Positions 51,651 through 60,448 of a stretch of 64,000 nucleotides of DNA are shown here, piece by piece. Source of the stretch: Variovorax paradoxus (GTDB taxonomy: Bacteria > Pseudomonadota > Gammaproteobacteria > Burkholderiales > Burkholderiaceae_C); the NCBI GenBank assembly GCA_016806145.1, contig CP063166.1, forward strand, positions 124,001 to 188,000, in the 5' to 3' direction. The number at the start of each line of letters is the position of its first letter. Positions within the stretch are counted from its first letter, which is position 1. Position numbers and translations under genes: made by a program. The notes below the pieces were generated by a model. It saw only the letters and a program-made list of their open reading frames with translations. It was not told the DNA's origin and made no database searches.

Positions 51651-52942
51651 CGGGCGGCTCGTCGCCGGTCGACGCGCGCGATTTCGACCTGCGCGGCCTG
51701 CTGCGCGCGGACGACTGGATCGTCTGCGGCCAGGCCGCGGCCGAGCCGCTGACGCTGACGCGGCGGCTGCTGGCGGACGACGGCGCGGCGCTGCCGTCGA
51801 CGGTGTTCCTCGGCACCACCCTGTCGGCGAGCTTCGACGGCCCGGTGCCGCCAGGCATGCGCTTCGTCTCGTACGGCGCGATGGCGCGCACCTGCGGCCT
51901 GGCCGACCGCGGCCTGCTCGAGGTGCTGCCCGAGCGCTATGCCCTGCTGGCCGGGTTGTTCGCCGAGGGCACGCTGCGCGCCGACGTGGTGCTGCTGCAG
52001 GTGGCGCCGGGCGGAGCGCACCGGCCGCCGAGCCTGGGCCTGGCCAACGACTACACGCTGGCCGCCGCGCGGCGCGCCCGCGTGGTGATCGCGGAGGTGA
52101 ATCCGGCCGTGCCCTGGACCCATGGCGCGGCGCTGCCGGGCGACCTGCGTGTCGATCACTGGGTCGCGGCCGATGGCCCGCCGGTCGAGCTGGCGCCGGC
52201 CCGTTCCGGGCCGGTGGAGCAGGCGATCGCGCGCCATGTCGCGGCCGCCATCCCCGAGGGCGCCACGCTGCAGACCGGCATCGGCAGCCTGCCCGATGCC
52301 GCGCTGGCCGAACTCGGCGGGCACCGCGACCTCGGCATCCATTCGGGCGTGCTCGGCGACGCCGGTGCGCGGCTCGTGCGCGCGGGCGCGGCGAACAACA
52401 GCCGCAAGGGCATCGACGCCGGCATCTCGGTGACCAACACCGTGATCGGCAGCGCCGAGCTCTATCGCTGGGTCGACGACAACCGGGCCGTCGAGGTGCG
52501 GCCCGCCTGCTACACGCACGCGGCCGAGGTCATGGCGCGACTGCATCGCCTGTGCGCGATCAATGGTGCGCTCGAGGTCGACCTCTCGGGCCAGGTCAAC
52601 TGCGAGGCCATCGGCGGGCGCCAGCGCGGCGGCGTCGGCGGCCTGCTGGATTTCGCGCGCGCCGCGCGGCAGTCGCCGGGCGGGCGCGCCATCACGGTGC
52701 TGCCGGCCACCGCCGAGGGCGGGCGGCGCAGCCGCATCGTGCTCGACCTCGCGGGCAACCCGGCCACCATCGGCCGCGCGGACGTGGACCTGGTCGTCAC
52801 CGAATTCGGCGCCGCCGACCTGCGTCACGCCACGCTGGACCAGCGGGCCGAGCGGCTGATCGCGATCGCCGCGCCCGCATTTCGCGAAGCGCTGGCGCGC
52901 GGCTGGCGCGCATCCATCGGGGGGAGAAGGGCATGGCACTGA
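51647..52942 (+). CDS. acetyl-CoA hydrolase/transferase family protein
   Basis: 431 residues, class I CoA-transferase/hydrolase fold. N-terminal half DDWIVCGQAAAEPLTLTRRLL; C-terminal half with LQTGIGSLPDAALAELGGHRD, LGIHSGVLGDAGARLVRAGA, INGALEVDLSGQVNCEAIGG, GGVGGLLDFARAARQSPGGR and DLVVTEFGAADLRHATLDQRAERL. The fold transfers CoA between acids or hydrolyses acyl-CoA through a glutamyl intermediate. Joined by ATGA overlap to the MaoC gene and by 10 bases to the next gene. Confidence 0.87.
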   Translation: MTGGSSPVDARDFDLRGLLRADDWIVCGQAAAEPLTLTRRLLADDGAALPSTVFLGTTLSASFDGPVPPGMRFVSYGAMARTCGLADRGLLEVLPERYALLAGLFAEGTLRADVVLLQVAPGGAHRPPSLGLANDYTLAAARRARVVIAEVNPAVPWTHGAALPGDLRVDHWVAADGPPVELAPARSGPVEQAIARHVAAAIPEGATLQTGIGSLPDAALAELGGHRDLGIHSGVLGDAGARLVRAGAANNSRKGIDAGISVTNTVIGSAELYRWVDDNRAVEVRPACYTHAAEVMARLHRLCAINGALEVDLSGQVNCEAIGGRQRGGVGGLLDFARAARQSPGGRAITVLPATAEGGRRSRIVLDLAGNPATIGRADVDLVVTEFGAADLRHATLDQRAERLIAIAAPAFREALARGWRASIGGRRAWH

Positions 52943-54120
52943 CGCAGGGACCGCTCGCGGGCATTCGCGTGCTCGAGTTCGCGGGCATCGGCCCGGGGCC
53001 GCTGTGCGGCATGCTGCTCGCGGACATGGGTGCCGAGGTGCTGCTGGTCGAGCGCAAGGAGGCGGCCGACATCGGGCTGCCGCGGCCGCGGCGCTTCGAG
53101 CTGCCGCACCGCGGCAAGCACTCGATCGCGATCGACCTCAAGGCGCCCGAGGGTGTGGCGCTGGCGGCCGATCTCGCCGGCGCGGCCGACGTGCTGGTCG
53201 AGGGCTTCCGGCCCGGCACGATGGAGCGGCTGGGGCTCGGCCCCGAGCCCTGCCTGGCGCGCCAGCCGGCGCTGGTCTACGGCCGCATGACCGGCTACGG
53301 GCAGGACGGCCCGATGAGCCGCGCCGCGGGCCACGACCTCAACTACATCGCGCTGGCCGGCGCGCTGCATGCCATGGGCCGGGCCGGGCAGGCGCCGACG
53401 CCGCCGCTGAACCTGGTCGGCGACTATGCGGGCGGGGCGCTGAACCTGGCCTTCGGCATCGCCTGCGCGCTGGTCGAGCGCGGCCGCTCGGGCCACGGCC
53501 AGGTCATCGATGCCTCGATGGTCGAGGGCGCGGCCCTGCTCATGACCTCGTTCTTCGGCCTCTATGCGGCCGGCATGCACGCGGCGCCGCGCGGCTGCAA
53601 CCTGCTCGATTCGGGCGCGCCGTTCTACGAGGTCTACCGCTGCGCGGACGGCGCCTGGGTCGCGTTCGCCGCGATCGAGCGCAAGTTCCGCGCGGTGTTC
53701 GCCGAACGCGCCGGCCTCGCGCCCGATGCGCTCGCGGGGCTCGACGATCCTGCCACCTGGCCCGCGGCCAAGGCCATGCTCGGCGCGCTGTTCGCGGGCC
53801 GCACGCAGGCCGACTGGTGCGCGCTGTTCGAGGACTGCGATGCCTGCGTCACGCCCGTGCTCTCGCACGAGCAGGCGGTGGCGCATCCGCACAACCGGGC
53901 ACGCGCGAGCTTTGTGCGGGTCGACGGCGTCGCGCAGCCCGCGCCGGCGCCGCGGCTGTCGCGCACGCCGGGCGCCATCCAGCGCCCGCCACCCGAAACC
54001 GGCGCGGGCGGCCTGGCCGTCGCGCGCGCCTGGGGCATCGGTGGCGACCGGCTCGATGGCCTCCTGCAGGCCGGCGCGGTCGCCGGCGCCCTCGATTCCC
54101 AATCCCAAGAGATGCCCTGA
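52933..54120 (+). CDS. alpha-methylacyl-CoA racemase-like protein (CaiB/BaiF family)
   Basis: 395 residues. Distinct from the two CoA-transferases: the catalytic region reads PMSRAAGHDLNYIALAGALHAMG (H134 with D135) and NLVGDYAGGALNLAFGIA (D164), the His/Asp pairing of alpha-methylacyl-CoA racemases, followed by GHGQVIDASMVEGAALLMTSFF. LEFAGIGPGPLCGMLLADMGAEVLLVER is the family's N-terminus. It likely inverts the 2-methyl centre of an acyl-CoA so that one stereoisomer can be used by the dehydrogenase or lyase. Start overlaps the previous stop by 10 bases; stop overlaps the next start by one base. Confidence 0.85.
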   Translation: MALTQGPLAGIRVLEFAGIGPGPLCGMLLADMGAEVLLVERKEAADIGLPRPRRFELPHRGKHSIAIDLKAPEGVALAADLAGAADVLVEGFRPGTMERLGLGPEPCLARQPALVYGRMTGYGQDGPMSRAAGHDLNYIALAGALHAMGRAGQAPTPPLNLVGDYAGGALNLAFGIACALVERGRSGHGQVIDASMVEGAALLMTSFFGLYAAGMHAAPRGCNLLDSGAPFYEVYRCADGAWVAFAAIERKFRAVFAERAGLAPDALAGLDDPATWPAAKAMLGALFAGRTQADWCALFEDCDACVTPVLSHEQAVAHPHNRARASFVRVDGVAQPAPAPRLSRTPGAIQRPPPETGAGGLAVARAWGIGGDRLDGLLQAGAVAGALDSQSQEMP

Positions 54121-54995
54121 TGCGATCCTTCCTCTTCGTGCCCGCGGACAGCCCGCGCAAGATCGACAAGTCGTTCACGAGCGCGGCCGACGCGCTGATC
54201 CTCGACCTCGAGGACGCGGTGGCGCCGCAACGCAAGGACGAGGCCCGGCGGCTCGCGCGCGAGGCCCTGGGCCGCGAGCGGGGCGGGCGCCGGGTGTTCG
54301 TGCGCGTCAATGCCTTCGACACCGGCCTCACGCTCGCCGACCTCGGCGCCGTGATGCCCGGCGGGCCCGATGGCGTGGTGCTGCCGAAGTGCGCGGGGCG
54401 CGAGGACATCGTTCGCCTCGACCACGTGCTCGACGGCATGGAGGCGGCCCTCGGGCTGCCGCCGGGCCGCACCTCGATCGTTGCCGTGGCGACCGAGACG
54501 CCGGCCGCCGTGCTGGGGCTCGCCGGCTATGCGGGAAGCAGCGCGCGGCTGTGCGGCCTGATGTGGGGCGCCGAGGACCTGGCGGGCGCGCTGGGCGCAT
54601 CGTCGAACCGCACGGACGGGCGCTACCGCGCGCCGTTCGAGCTCGCGCGCAACCTGTGCCTGCTCGGCGCCGCGGCCGCCGAGGTGATGGCCATCGACGC
54701 GGTCTACACCGACTTCGCCGATACCGAGGGCCTGCGCGCCGAGGCCTCGGCCGCGCGCATCGACGGCTTTCGCGCCAAGGCGGCGATCCATCCGGACCAG
54801 TGCGCCATCGTCAACGCGGCCTTCGAGCCCTCGGAGGCCGAGCGCCGCTGGGCCCGCGCCGTGCTGGACGCGCTCGCCGCCACGCCCGCGGGCGTGGCGA
54901 GCCTCGACGGCCGGATGATCGACCGGCCGCACGAGGTGCAGGCGCGCCGCATCCTCGGCCTGGCCGCTCCGGGCGGGCCGGTGGGCTCCGGCTAG
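54120..54995 (+). CDS. CitE-like HpcH/HpaI lyase (CoA-ester aldolase)
   Basis: 291 residues, TIM-barrel of the citrate lyase beta/HpcH family. Motifs: RSFLFVPADSPRKIDKSFTS, DALILDLEDAVAPQRKDEAR (acidic Mg-binding), VFVRVNAFDTGLTLADLGAV, VLPKCAGREDIVRLD, IVAVATETPAAVLGLAGYA, GLMWGAEDLAGALGASSNR and KAAIHPDQCAIVNAAFEPSE. Members split malyl-, citramalyl- or related 3-hydroxyacyl-CoA into acetyl-CoA (or propionyl-CoA) and an oxo acid. Its neighbours fit a citramalyl-CoA-like step. ATG shares one base with the previous stop. Confidence 0.88.
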   Translation: MRSFLFVPADSPRKIDKSFTSAADALILDLEDAVAPQRKDEARRLAREALGRERGGRRVFVRVNAFDTGLTLADLGAVMPGGPDGVVLPKCAGREDIVRLDHVLDGMEAALGLPPGRTSIVAVATETPAAVLGLAGYAGSSARLCGLMWGAEDLAGALGASSNRTDGRYRAPFELARNLCLLGAAAAEVMAIDAVYTDFADTEGLRAEASAARIDGFRAKAAIHPDQCAIVNAAFEPSEAERRWARAVLDALAATPAGVASLDGRMIDRPHEVQARRILGLAAPGGPVGSG

Positions 54996-55051
54996 ACTTC
55001 CCGCCGGTACCGAGCCCCACTCCGTCGTCAGTCAGAAGGAAATTTTCATCC

Positions 55052-55807
55052 GTGGATGTCAAGCAGGTCGTCAACGCCCTGGAGCTGATCGAGTTCTTCG
55101 CGACGCATCGACGGCCGGCCACGCTGGCCGAGATCTCGAAGCATTTCGGCTGGCCGCGCTCGAGCACCTTCAACCTGCTGGGCACGCTGGCCAATCGCGG
55201 CTACCTCTACGAGCCGCGCGCGCGCGAAGGCGTCTATCCGTCGCCGCGCTGGCAGCAGCTCATCGATGCGATCGAGCGCGCCGCGCCGCTGCCGCCGAGC
55301 CTGCGCACGCTGCTGGAGGCGCTGTCGAAACGCACCCAGGAGACGGCCGTGCTGGGCGCCATCAGCGGCGGCCAGGCGTTGTTCATCGACGCGGTCGAGT
55401 CGCCGCATGCCGTGCGCTATTCGGCCGCGCCCGGCAAGCTGGTGCCGCTGCACGTCACCGCCACCGGCCGCGCGCTGCTGTCGCAGCTGTCCGACGCCGA
55501 CCGCGCCACAGTGCTGCGCAAGGCCGTGTTCGAGCGCTACACGCCGACCACGCTGATGAGCGTGGAGGCGGTCGAGATCGAGATCGCGCGCTCGATCCAG
55601 CGCGGATGGTTCGAGGGCGCCGCGGAGTTCACGGCCGACCTCGGCGGCGTGGCGCTGCCGCTGCAGGTGGGGCAGCGCCAGTTCGCGCTGCTGGTGGGCG
55701 GGCCGATGTTCAGGATCCAGCCGCGCCGTGAAGAGCTCGCGCGCATCATGCGCGAGGAGATCGCGGCGCACCTGCCCGACGCCGGTCTTCAGCCGAAGAA
55801 CCAGTAG
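55052..55807 (+). CDS. IclR-family regulator
   Basis: 251 residues from GTG 55052, with AAGGAA ahead. Winged helix-turn-helix at about 1-60 (RRPATLAEISKHFGWPRSSTFNLLGTLA) and an IclR effector domain (AVLGAISGGQALFIDAVESPHAVRYSA, LVPLHVTATGRALLSQL). Follows the lyase gene after 56 bases, so it may be the operon's regulator acting at the dyad 49845-49885; this link is inferred. Its 3' end overlaps the convergent gene by 19 bases. Confidence 0.9.
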   Translation: MDVKQVVNALELIEFFATHRRPATLAEISKHFGWPRSSTFNLLGTLANRGYLYEPRAREGVYPSPRWQQLIDAIERAAPLPPSLRTLLEALSKRTQETAVLGAISGGQALFIDAVESPHAVRYSAAPGKLVPLHVTATGRALLSQLSDADRATVLRKAVFERYTPTTLMSVEAVEIEIARSIQRGWFEGAAEFTADLGGVALPLQVGQRQFALLVGGPMFRIQPRREELARIMREEIAAHLPDAGLQPKNQ

Positions 55808-57018
55808 CAGACCGCGATCGCCGCGACCACGCCCGCCAGCTCGGCCAGCAGCGCGCAGGCCACCGTGTGCCGCGCGCGCTGGATGCCGACCGCGCCGAAG
55901 TACACGGCCAGCACGTAGAAGGTGGTCTCGGTGCTGCCCTGGATGGTGGCGGCCGCGAGCGCGGGGAAGCTGTCGACGCCCTGGCTCTTCATGGTCTCGA
56001 TCAGCATCGCGCGTGCCGCGCTGCCCGAGAAGGGCTTGACCAGCGCGGTCGGCAGGGCGTCGACGAAGCGCGCGTCGAAGCCGCCCGCATGCACCAGCCA
56101 GCGCACGCCCTCGAGCGCGAGGTCGAGCGCGCCCGAGGCGCGCAGCACGCCGATCGCGCACAGCATCGCGACCAGATAGGGCAGCAGGTTCTTCGCGATG
56201 TCGAAGCCTTCCTTGGCGCCCTCGATGAAGCATTCGTAGACCTTCACGCGCTTCAGCGCGCCGGCCAGCAGGAAGGCGACGAGCACGCCGAACAGCGTGA
56301 GGTTGCCCAGCAGCGAGGAGAGCGCGGCGATGGCCGCGGCCGAGAGCGTGCCCAGCAGCGCCATGAAGCCGCCGAGCAGCAGCGCGCCGGGCAGCAGGTA
56401 GGCCAGCACCACCGGGTCCCACAGCCGGAGCCGCTGCACCGCGGCCACCGACAGCAGCCCGACCAGCGTGGAGGCGCTGGTGGCCAGCAGGATCGGCAGG
56501 AACACCAGCGTGGGATCGGCCGCGCCCTGCTGCGCGCGGTACATGAAGATGGTGACCGGCAGCAGCGTGAGCGAGGAGGCGTTGAGCACCAGGAACAGGA
56601 TCTGCGCGTTGGTGGCCGTGACCGGGTCGGGGTTGAGCCGCTGCAGCTCGCGCATCGCCTTCAGGCCGATCGGCGTGGCGGCGTTGTCCAGGCCCAGCGC
56701 GTTGGCCGCGAAGTTCATGGTGATCAGGCCCAGCGCCGGATGGCCGGCCGGCACGCCGGGCATGAGCCGGCGGAACAGCGGGCCGAGCATGCGCGCGAGC
56801 CAGGCCACGAGGCCGGCCGCCTCGGCGATGCGCAGGAAGCCCAGCCACAGGGTGAGGGTGCCGAACAGCAGCACCATGACCTCGACCGCGAGCTTGGCCA
56901 TCGCGAACAGGCTCTCGACCAGCGCCGCGAAGACGGCCGGGTCGCCGCCGAACAGCCAGCGGCCGAAGGCGGCCAGCGCCGCCACCAGAAAGAAACCCAG
57001 CCACAAGCCGTTGAGCAC
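55789..57018 (-). CDS. nucleoside-recognition (SpmA/SpmB-like) membrane protein
   Basis: 409 residues with about ten helices arranged as two gate-like units. Motifs: PALGLITMNFAANALGLDNAATPIGLKAMREL (SpmA-type asparagine-rich gate), NASSLTLLPVTIFMYRAQQG, FDIAKNLLPYLVAMLCAIG and IQGSTETTFYVLAVYFGAVG. This fused SpmA-SpmB-like arrangement is common in proteobacteria; substrates are unknown. Convergent overlap with the IclR gene. Confidence 0.85.
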   Translation of the reverse strand: MLNGLWLGFFLVAALAAFGRWLFGGDPAVFAALVESLFAMAKLAVEVMVLLFGTLTLWLGFLRIAEAAGLVAWLARMLGPLFRRLMPGVPAGHPALGLITMNFAANALGLDNAATPIGLKAMRELQRLNPDPVTATNAQILFLVLNASSLTLLPVTIFMYRAQQGAADPTLVFLPILLATSASTLVGLLSVAAVQRLRLWDPVVLAYLLPGALLLGGFMALLGTLSAAAIAALSSLLGNLTLFGVLVAFLLAGALKRVKVYECFIEGAKEGFDIAKNLLPYLVAMLCAIGVLRASGALDLALEGVRWLVHAGGFDARFVDALPTALVKPFSGSAARAMLIETMKSQGVDSFPALAAATIQGSTETTFYVLAVYFGAVGIQRARHTVACALLAELAGVVAAIAVCYWFFG

Positions 57019-57126
57019 TCTTTTCCGACCCCTTTTCTTAGCCTTCTCTTACCCTCGCACGCGCCCGTGGCGCCGCGTCGATCATAGGGGTGACGTTCGT
57101 CACCGCCGCGAGCTACATTTCGAGCC

Positions 57127-58713
57127 ATGCCCGCCACCCCGCTTCGCCGCCGCCTTGCCGTGCTCGCCCTGTGCGCCGCGGCCGCATGGATCTCGGGCTG
57201 CGCGAGCCTGCCGCCGCCGCCCGACAAGCCGCCGACCCTGGCCTTCACCGACGTGCGGCAGACCGAGCTGGGCCAGCTCGCGTACAAGGACGCGCCGGGC
57301 GGCAGCGAAACCCCGCTGTCGGGCTTCCGGCTGCTGCCCGAGGCGGCCTTCGCCTTCGACGCGCGCATCTCGCTGGCGCGCCACGCCGAGAAGTCGCTCG
57401 ACGTCCAGTACTACCTGATCGAGAACGACGACGTCGGCCTGCTGTTCCTCAAGGAGCTGCGCGAGGCGGCCGCGCGCGGCGTGCGCGTGCGCCTGCTGGT
57501 CGACGACCTCTACACCGGCGGCGCGGACGAGGTCTTCAGCACCTTCTCGGCCTTCCCGAACGTGGAGGTGCGGCTGTTCAACCCGCTGCCCTCGCGCTCG
57601 AGTTCGCTGGCCACGCGGCTGGCACTGTCGATCACCGACTTCGGCCGCATCAACCACCGCATGCACAACAAGCTGCTGATCGCCGACAACAGCTTCGCGG
57701 TCTCGGGCGGGCGCAACATCGCCAACGAGTACTTCATGCGCAGCACCGCGGCGAACTTCATCGACATGGACGTGATCTCGTGCGGCCCGGTGGTGCGCCA
57801 GATGTCGGACGGCTTCGACCGCTACTGGAACAGCCCGCACGTGCGCCCGATCGAGAACATCGCGCCGCTGGCGATGACGCCCGAGGCGGCGCAGCGCCGC
57901 TTCGACGAGATCGCGCGCACGGCGGTGCCCGACGTGCCGATCCGCCCGCGCGACATCCTCGACAAGTCGCCGGTGGGCGAGCAGCTGATCACCGGCAAGC
58001 TCGACCGCTACTGGGCGCCGTTCACGCTGTTCGTGGACGACCCCGAGAAGATCACGCGCAAGCCCGAGCTGGCCTACCGCGGCAGCGTGACCGAGGGCGC
58101 GCTCGGCGTCATCGACTCGGCGCAGCACGACGTGAAGATCGCTTCGCCCTACTTCATTCCGGGCGCGCGCGGCATGGCGCAGATGAAGAAGAACATCGCC
58201 TCGGGCGCGCGCATCACGGTGATCACCAATTCGCTGGGCGCCACCGACGAGCCGCTGGCCTACGCGGGCTACGAGCGCTACCGCGCCGACATGCTGAAGA
58301 TCGGCGTCAACATCTTCGAGATCGCGCCGCTGCTCAGCGGGCGCTCGGGCCAGTTCGGCGACTTCGGCAAGACCATCAGCCGGCTGCACGCCAAGCTCGC
58401 GATCGTGGACGACGAGCGCTTCTTCGTCGGCTCGATGAACCTCGACCACCGCTCGGCCGCGGTCAACACCGAGATGGGTCTGGTGATCGACAGCCCCGAC
58501 ATGGTCAACGACTACGACCGGCTGATGCGCACCACCGCGCGCGTCAACATCGGCTACCGCCTGCGGCTGGGGCCCGACGGCCGCCGCGTCCAGTGGCTCG
58601 AGTACGACGACGCGGGCGGCGACATCGTCCACGAGGACGAGCCCGGCGAGTTCATCTGGCTGCGCTTCAAGAACTGGCTGCTGCTGCCGATCGTGGGCGA
58701 AGAGCTGCTCTGA
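57127..58713 (+). CDS. phospholipase D-family lipoprotein
   Basis: 528 residues. Lipoprotein signal (hydrophobic 10-24 then ISGCASL) at the N-terminus, then two PLD domains with HKD motifs: HNKLLIADNSFAVSGGRNIANEYF (about 178-200) and HAKLAIVDDERFFVGSMNLDHRS (about 420-440). ARHAEKSLDVQYYLIENDDVG precedes the first. The C-terminal region GEFIWLRFKNWLLLP has a hydrophobic patch. Probably a periplasmic or membrane-attached phosphatidyl transferase or phospholipase, related to cardiolipin synthases. A gap of 108 bases to the divergent gene at 57018 holds a pyrimidine-rich run. Confidence 0.88.
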   Translation: MPATPLRRRLAVLALCAAAAWISGCASLPPPPDKPPTLAFTDVRQTELGQLAYKDAPGGSETPLSGFRLLPEAAFAFDARISLARHAEKSLDVQYYLIENDDVGLLFLKELREAAARGVRVRLLVDDLYTGGADEVFSTFSAFPNVEVRLFNPLPSRSSSLATRLALSITDFGRINHRMHNKLLIADNSFAVSGGRNIANEYFMRSTAANFIDMDVISCGPVVRQMSDGFDRYWNSPHVRPIENIAPLAMTPEAAQRRFDEIARTAVPDVPIRPRDILDKSPVGEQLITGKLDRYWAPFTLFVDDPEKITRKPELAYRGSVTEGALGVIDSAQHDVKIASPYFIPGARGMAQMKKNIASGARITVITNSLGATDEPLAYAGYERYRADMLKIGVNIFEIAPLLSGRSGQFGDFGKTISRLHAKLAIVDDERFFVGSMNLDHRSAAVNTEMGLVIDSPDMVNDYDRLMRTTARVNIGYRLRLGPDGRRVQWLEYDDAGGDIVHEDEPGEFIWLRFKNWLLLPIVGEELL

Positions 58714-58881
58714 AACGCCTCGGCGCGCAGGCAGAATCCCCGGCTGCGGGCTCGCGCCGGGTGCTACCACCGGGTAATAATTAAGTTTAAAGTCCCTGGC
58801 GCCTTCCGCCCCGGGCCGATCCTTGCCGGATCGTCGCGGCGGCGATGCCCTGTCCCGCCTCTTCTTTCGAAAGCTTCACGG

Positions 58882-60366
58882 ATGGACCTGACCGACGCGA
58901 CCGATGCCGCCCCCGTCGACGACCTCGACGCCACCTTCGACCTGGCGCCGGTCTCGCTCTGGATCGAGGACTACAGCGCGCTGCGGCGCATGCTCGATGG
59001 CTGGCGCGCGCAGGGCGTGACCGACCTCGTCGCCTTCCTGGCCGAGGACCCGCAGCGCGTGCGCGACTGCATGGCCTCGCTGAAGGTGCTGCGCGTGAAC
59101 CGCCACACGCTCGAGCTGTTCGCGGCCGAGAGCGAGGCCCATCTGCTCGGTTCGCTCGACAGCGTGTTCCGCGGCGACATGTCGGCGACCGTGGTGCACG
59201 AGCTCGACCAGCTCTGGCGCGGCCAGATGCGCTTCGAGAGCGAGACCGTGAACTACGCGCTCGACGGCCGCCGGCTCGACGTGCGGGTGCGCGCGCGCGT
59301 GCTGCCGGGCCACGAGGCGCACTGGGACCGCGTGCTGGTCGCGCTCGACGACGTGACCGAGCGCGTGGCCGCGCAGCGCCGGCAGGCCGAGAGCGAGCGC
59401 TACGCGCGCAGCCTGTTCGACCATTCGCCGGTGTCGCTGTGGGTGGAGGACTTCAGCGCGGTGCGCGGCCTGCTCGACAACCTGCGCGCGCGCGGCATCA
59501 CCGACTTCACCACCTTCCTCAAGGTGCATCCCGAGTTCGTGACCCGCTGCATGCAGGAGATCCGCGTCATCGACGTGAACCACGAGACCCTGCGCATGTT
59601 CGGCGCGCCCGACCTGCGCACCCTGCTGGGCAGCCTGTCGCGCATCTTCCGCGACGAGATGCGCGAATCCTTCGCCGAGCAGCTCAACGACCTGTGGAAC
59701 CACAAGACGCTGCAGCAGCGCGAGGTGATCAACTACGCGCTGTCGGGCGAGATGCTCAACATCCACATGCAGTTCGCGGTGCAGGAGGACCGGCTCGACA
59801 GCTGGGACCTGGTGCTGGTCTCGCTGGTCGACATCACCGCGCGCAAGAAGGCCGAGGCCTACCTCGAGTACCTGGGCAAGCACGACGTGCTCACGCAGCT
59901 GTGCAACCGCACCTTCTACACCGAGGAACTCAACCGGCTGGCGCGCAAGGGGCCGTGGCCGGTGTCGATCGTGGCGATCGACCTCAACGGCCTGAAGCAG
60001 CTCAACGACCAGGAAGGCCACGCCGCTGGCGACACCATGCTGCGCCGCATGGGCGAGGTGCTCGACAAGGCGGTCGACACGCCGTCCTGGCCCGCGCGCA
60101 TCGGCGGCGACGAGTTCGCGGTGCTGATGCCGCAGACCGACGAGCGCGGCGCCGAGGCGATGCGCGAGCGCATCCTCGCGCTGCTGGAGCTCAACAACCA
60201 GTTCCATGCCGGCCAGAGCGGCCATGCGCTGAGCCTGGCGATCGGGCTGGCGACCTGCCATGCGGGCGATTCGCTCGAGGCCGCGCTGCAGCGCGCCGAC
60301 CGCGCGATGTACGCCGACAAGGCGCTGCACTACAAGGACAGCCCGCACGAGCGCCGCGGCGGCTGA
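58882..60366 (+). CDS. diguanylate cyclase with duplicated N-terminal sensor
   Basis: 494 residues, cytoplasmic (no membrane segment). Two PAS-like sensor copies at about 20-160 and 178-320; they begin LAPVSLWIEDYSALRRMLDG and HSPVSLWVEDFSAVRGLLDN and share GVTDLVAF/GITDFTTF plus VNRHTLELF/VNHETLRMF segments. A short linker (DITARKKAEAYLEYLGKH) leads to a GGDEF domain with DVLTQLCNRTFYTEEL, IAIDLNGLKQLNDQEGHAAGD and an intact GGDEF in RIGGDEFAVLM (about residues 408-418). No I-site RxxD is obvious just before it. Makes c-di-GMP in response to an unknown signal. Confidence 0.9.
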   Translation: MDLTDATDAAPVDDLDATFDLAPVSLWIEDYSALRRMLDGWRAQGVTDLVAFLAEDPQRVRDCMASLKVLRVNRHTLELFAAESEAHLLGSLDSVFRGDMSATVVHELDQLWRGQMRFESETVNYALDGRRLDVRVRARVLPGHEAHWDRVLVALDDVTERVAAQRRQAESERYARSLFDHSPVSLWVEDFSAVRGLLDNLRARGITDFTTFLKVHPEFVTRCMQEIRVIDVNHETLRMFGAPDLRTLLGSLSRIFRDEMRESFAEQLNDLWNHKTLQQREVINYALSGEMLNIHMQFAVQEDRLDSWDLVLVSLVDITARKKAEAYLEYLGKHDVLTQLCNRTFYTEELNRLARKGPWPVSIVAIDLNGLKQLNDQEGHAAGDTMLRRMGEVLDKAVDTPSWPARIGGDEFAVLMPQTDERGAEAMRERILALLELNNQFHAGQSGHALSLAIGLATCHAGDSLEAALQRADRAMYADKALHYKDSPHERRGG

Positions 60367-60383
60367 GACCGCGACGGAATTCC

Positions 60384-60399
60384 TAGACCGGTTGGTAAT
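60384..60399. promoter_or_regulatory. candidate TetR operator TAGACC-GGTT-GGTAAT
   Basis: An imperfect dyad resembling TAGACC-N4-GGTCTA operators of some TetR (NemR-like) regulators, 50 bases ahead of the TetR ATG at 60449. One half matches well, the other in 3 of 6 positions. Probable autoregulation site, inferred. Confidence 0.4.
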
Positions 60400-60448
60400 T
60401 CCGCACTCGGGGTGTATGCAAGACGACGCGCGAGACTAGAATTTCGCC

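Noticed and set aside
58770..58850. FliA-type (sigma-28) promoter before the diguanylate cyclase
   Set aside because: TAAAG and GCCGAT words occur, but their spacing (about 19 bases) does not fit the roughly 11-base spacer needed. The TAATAATTAAGTTTAAAG stretch remains an unexplained A/T-rich patch.
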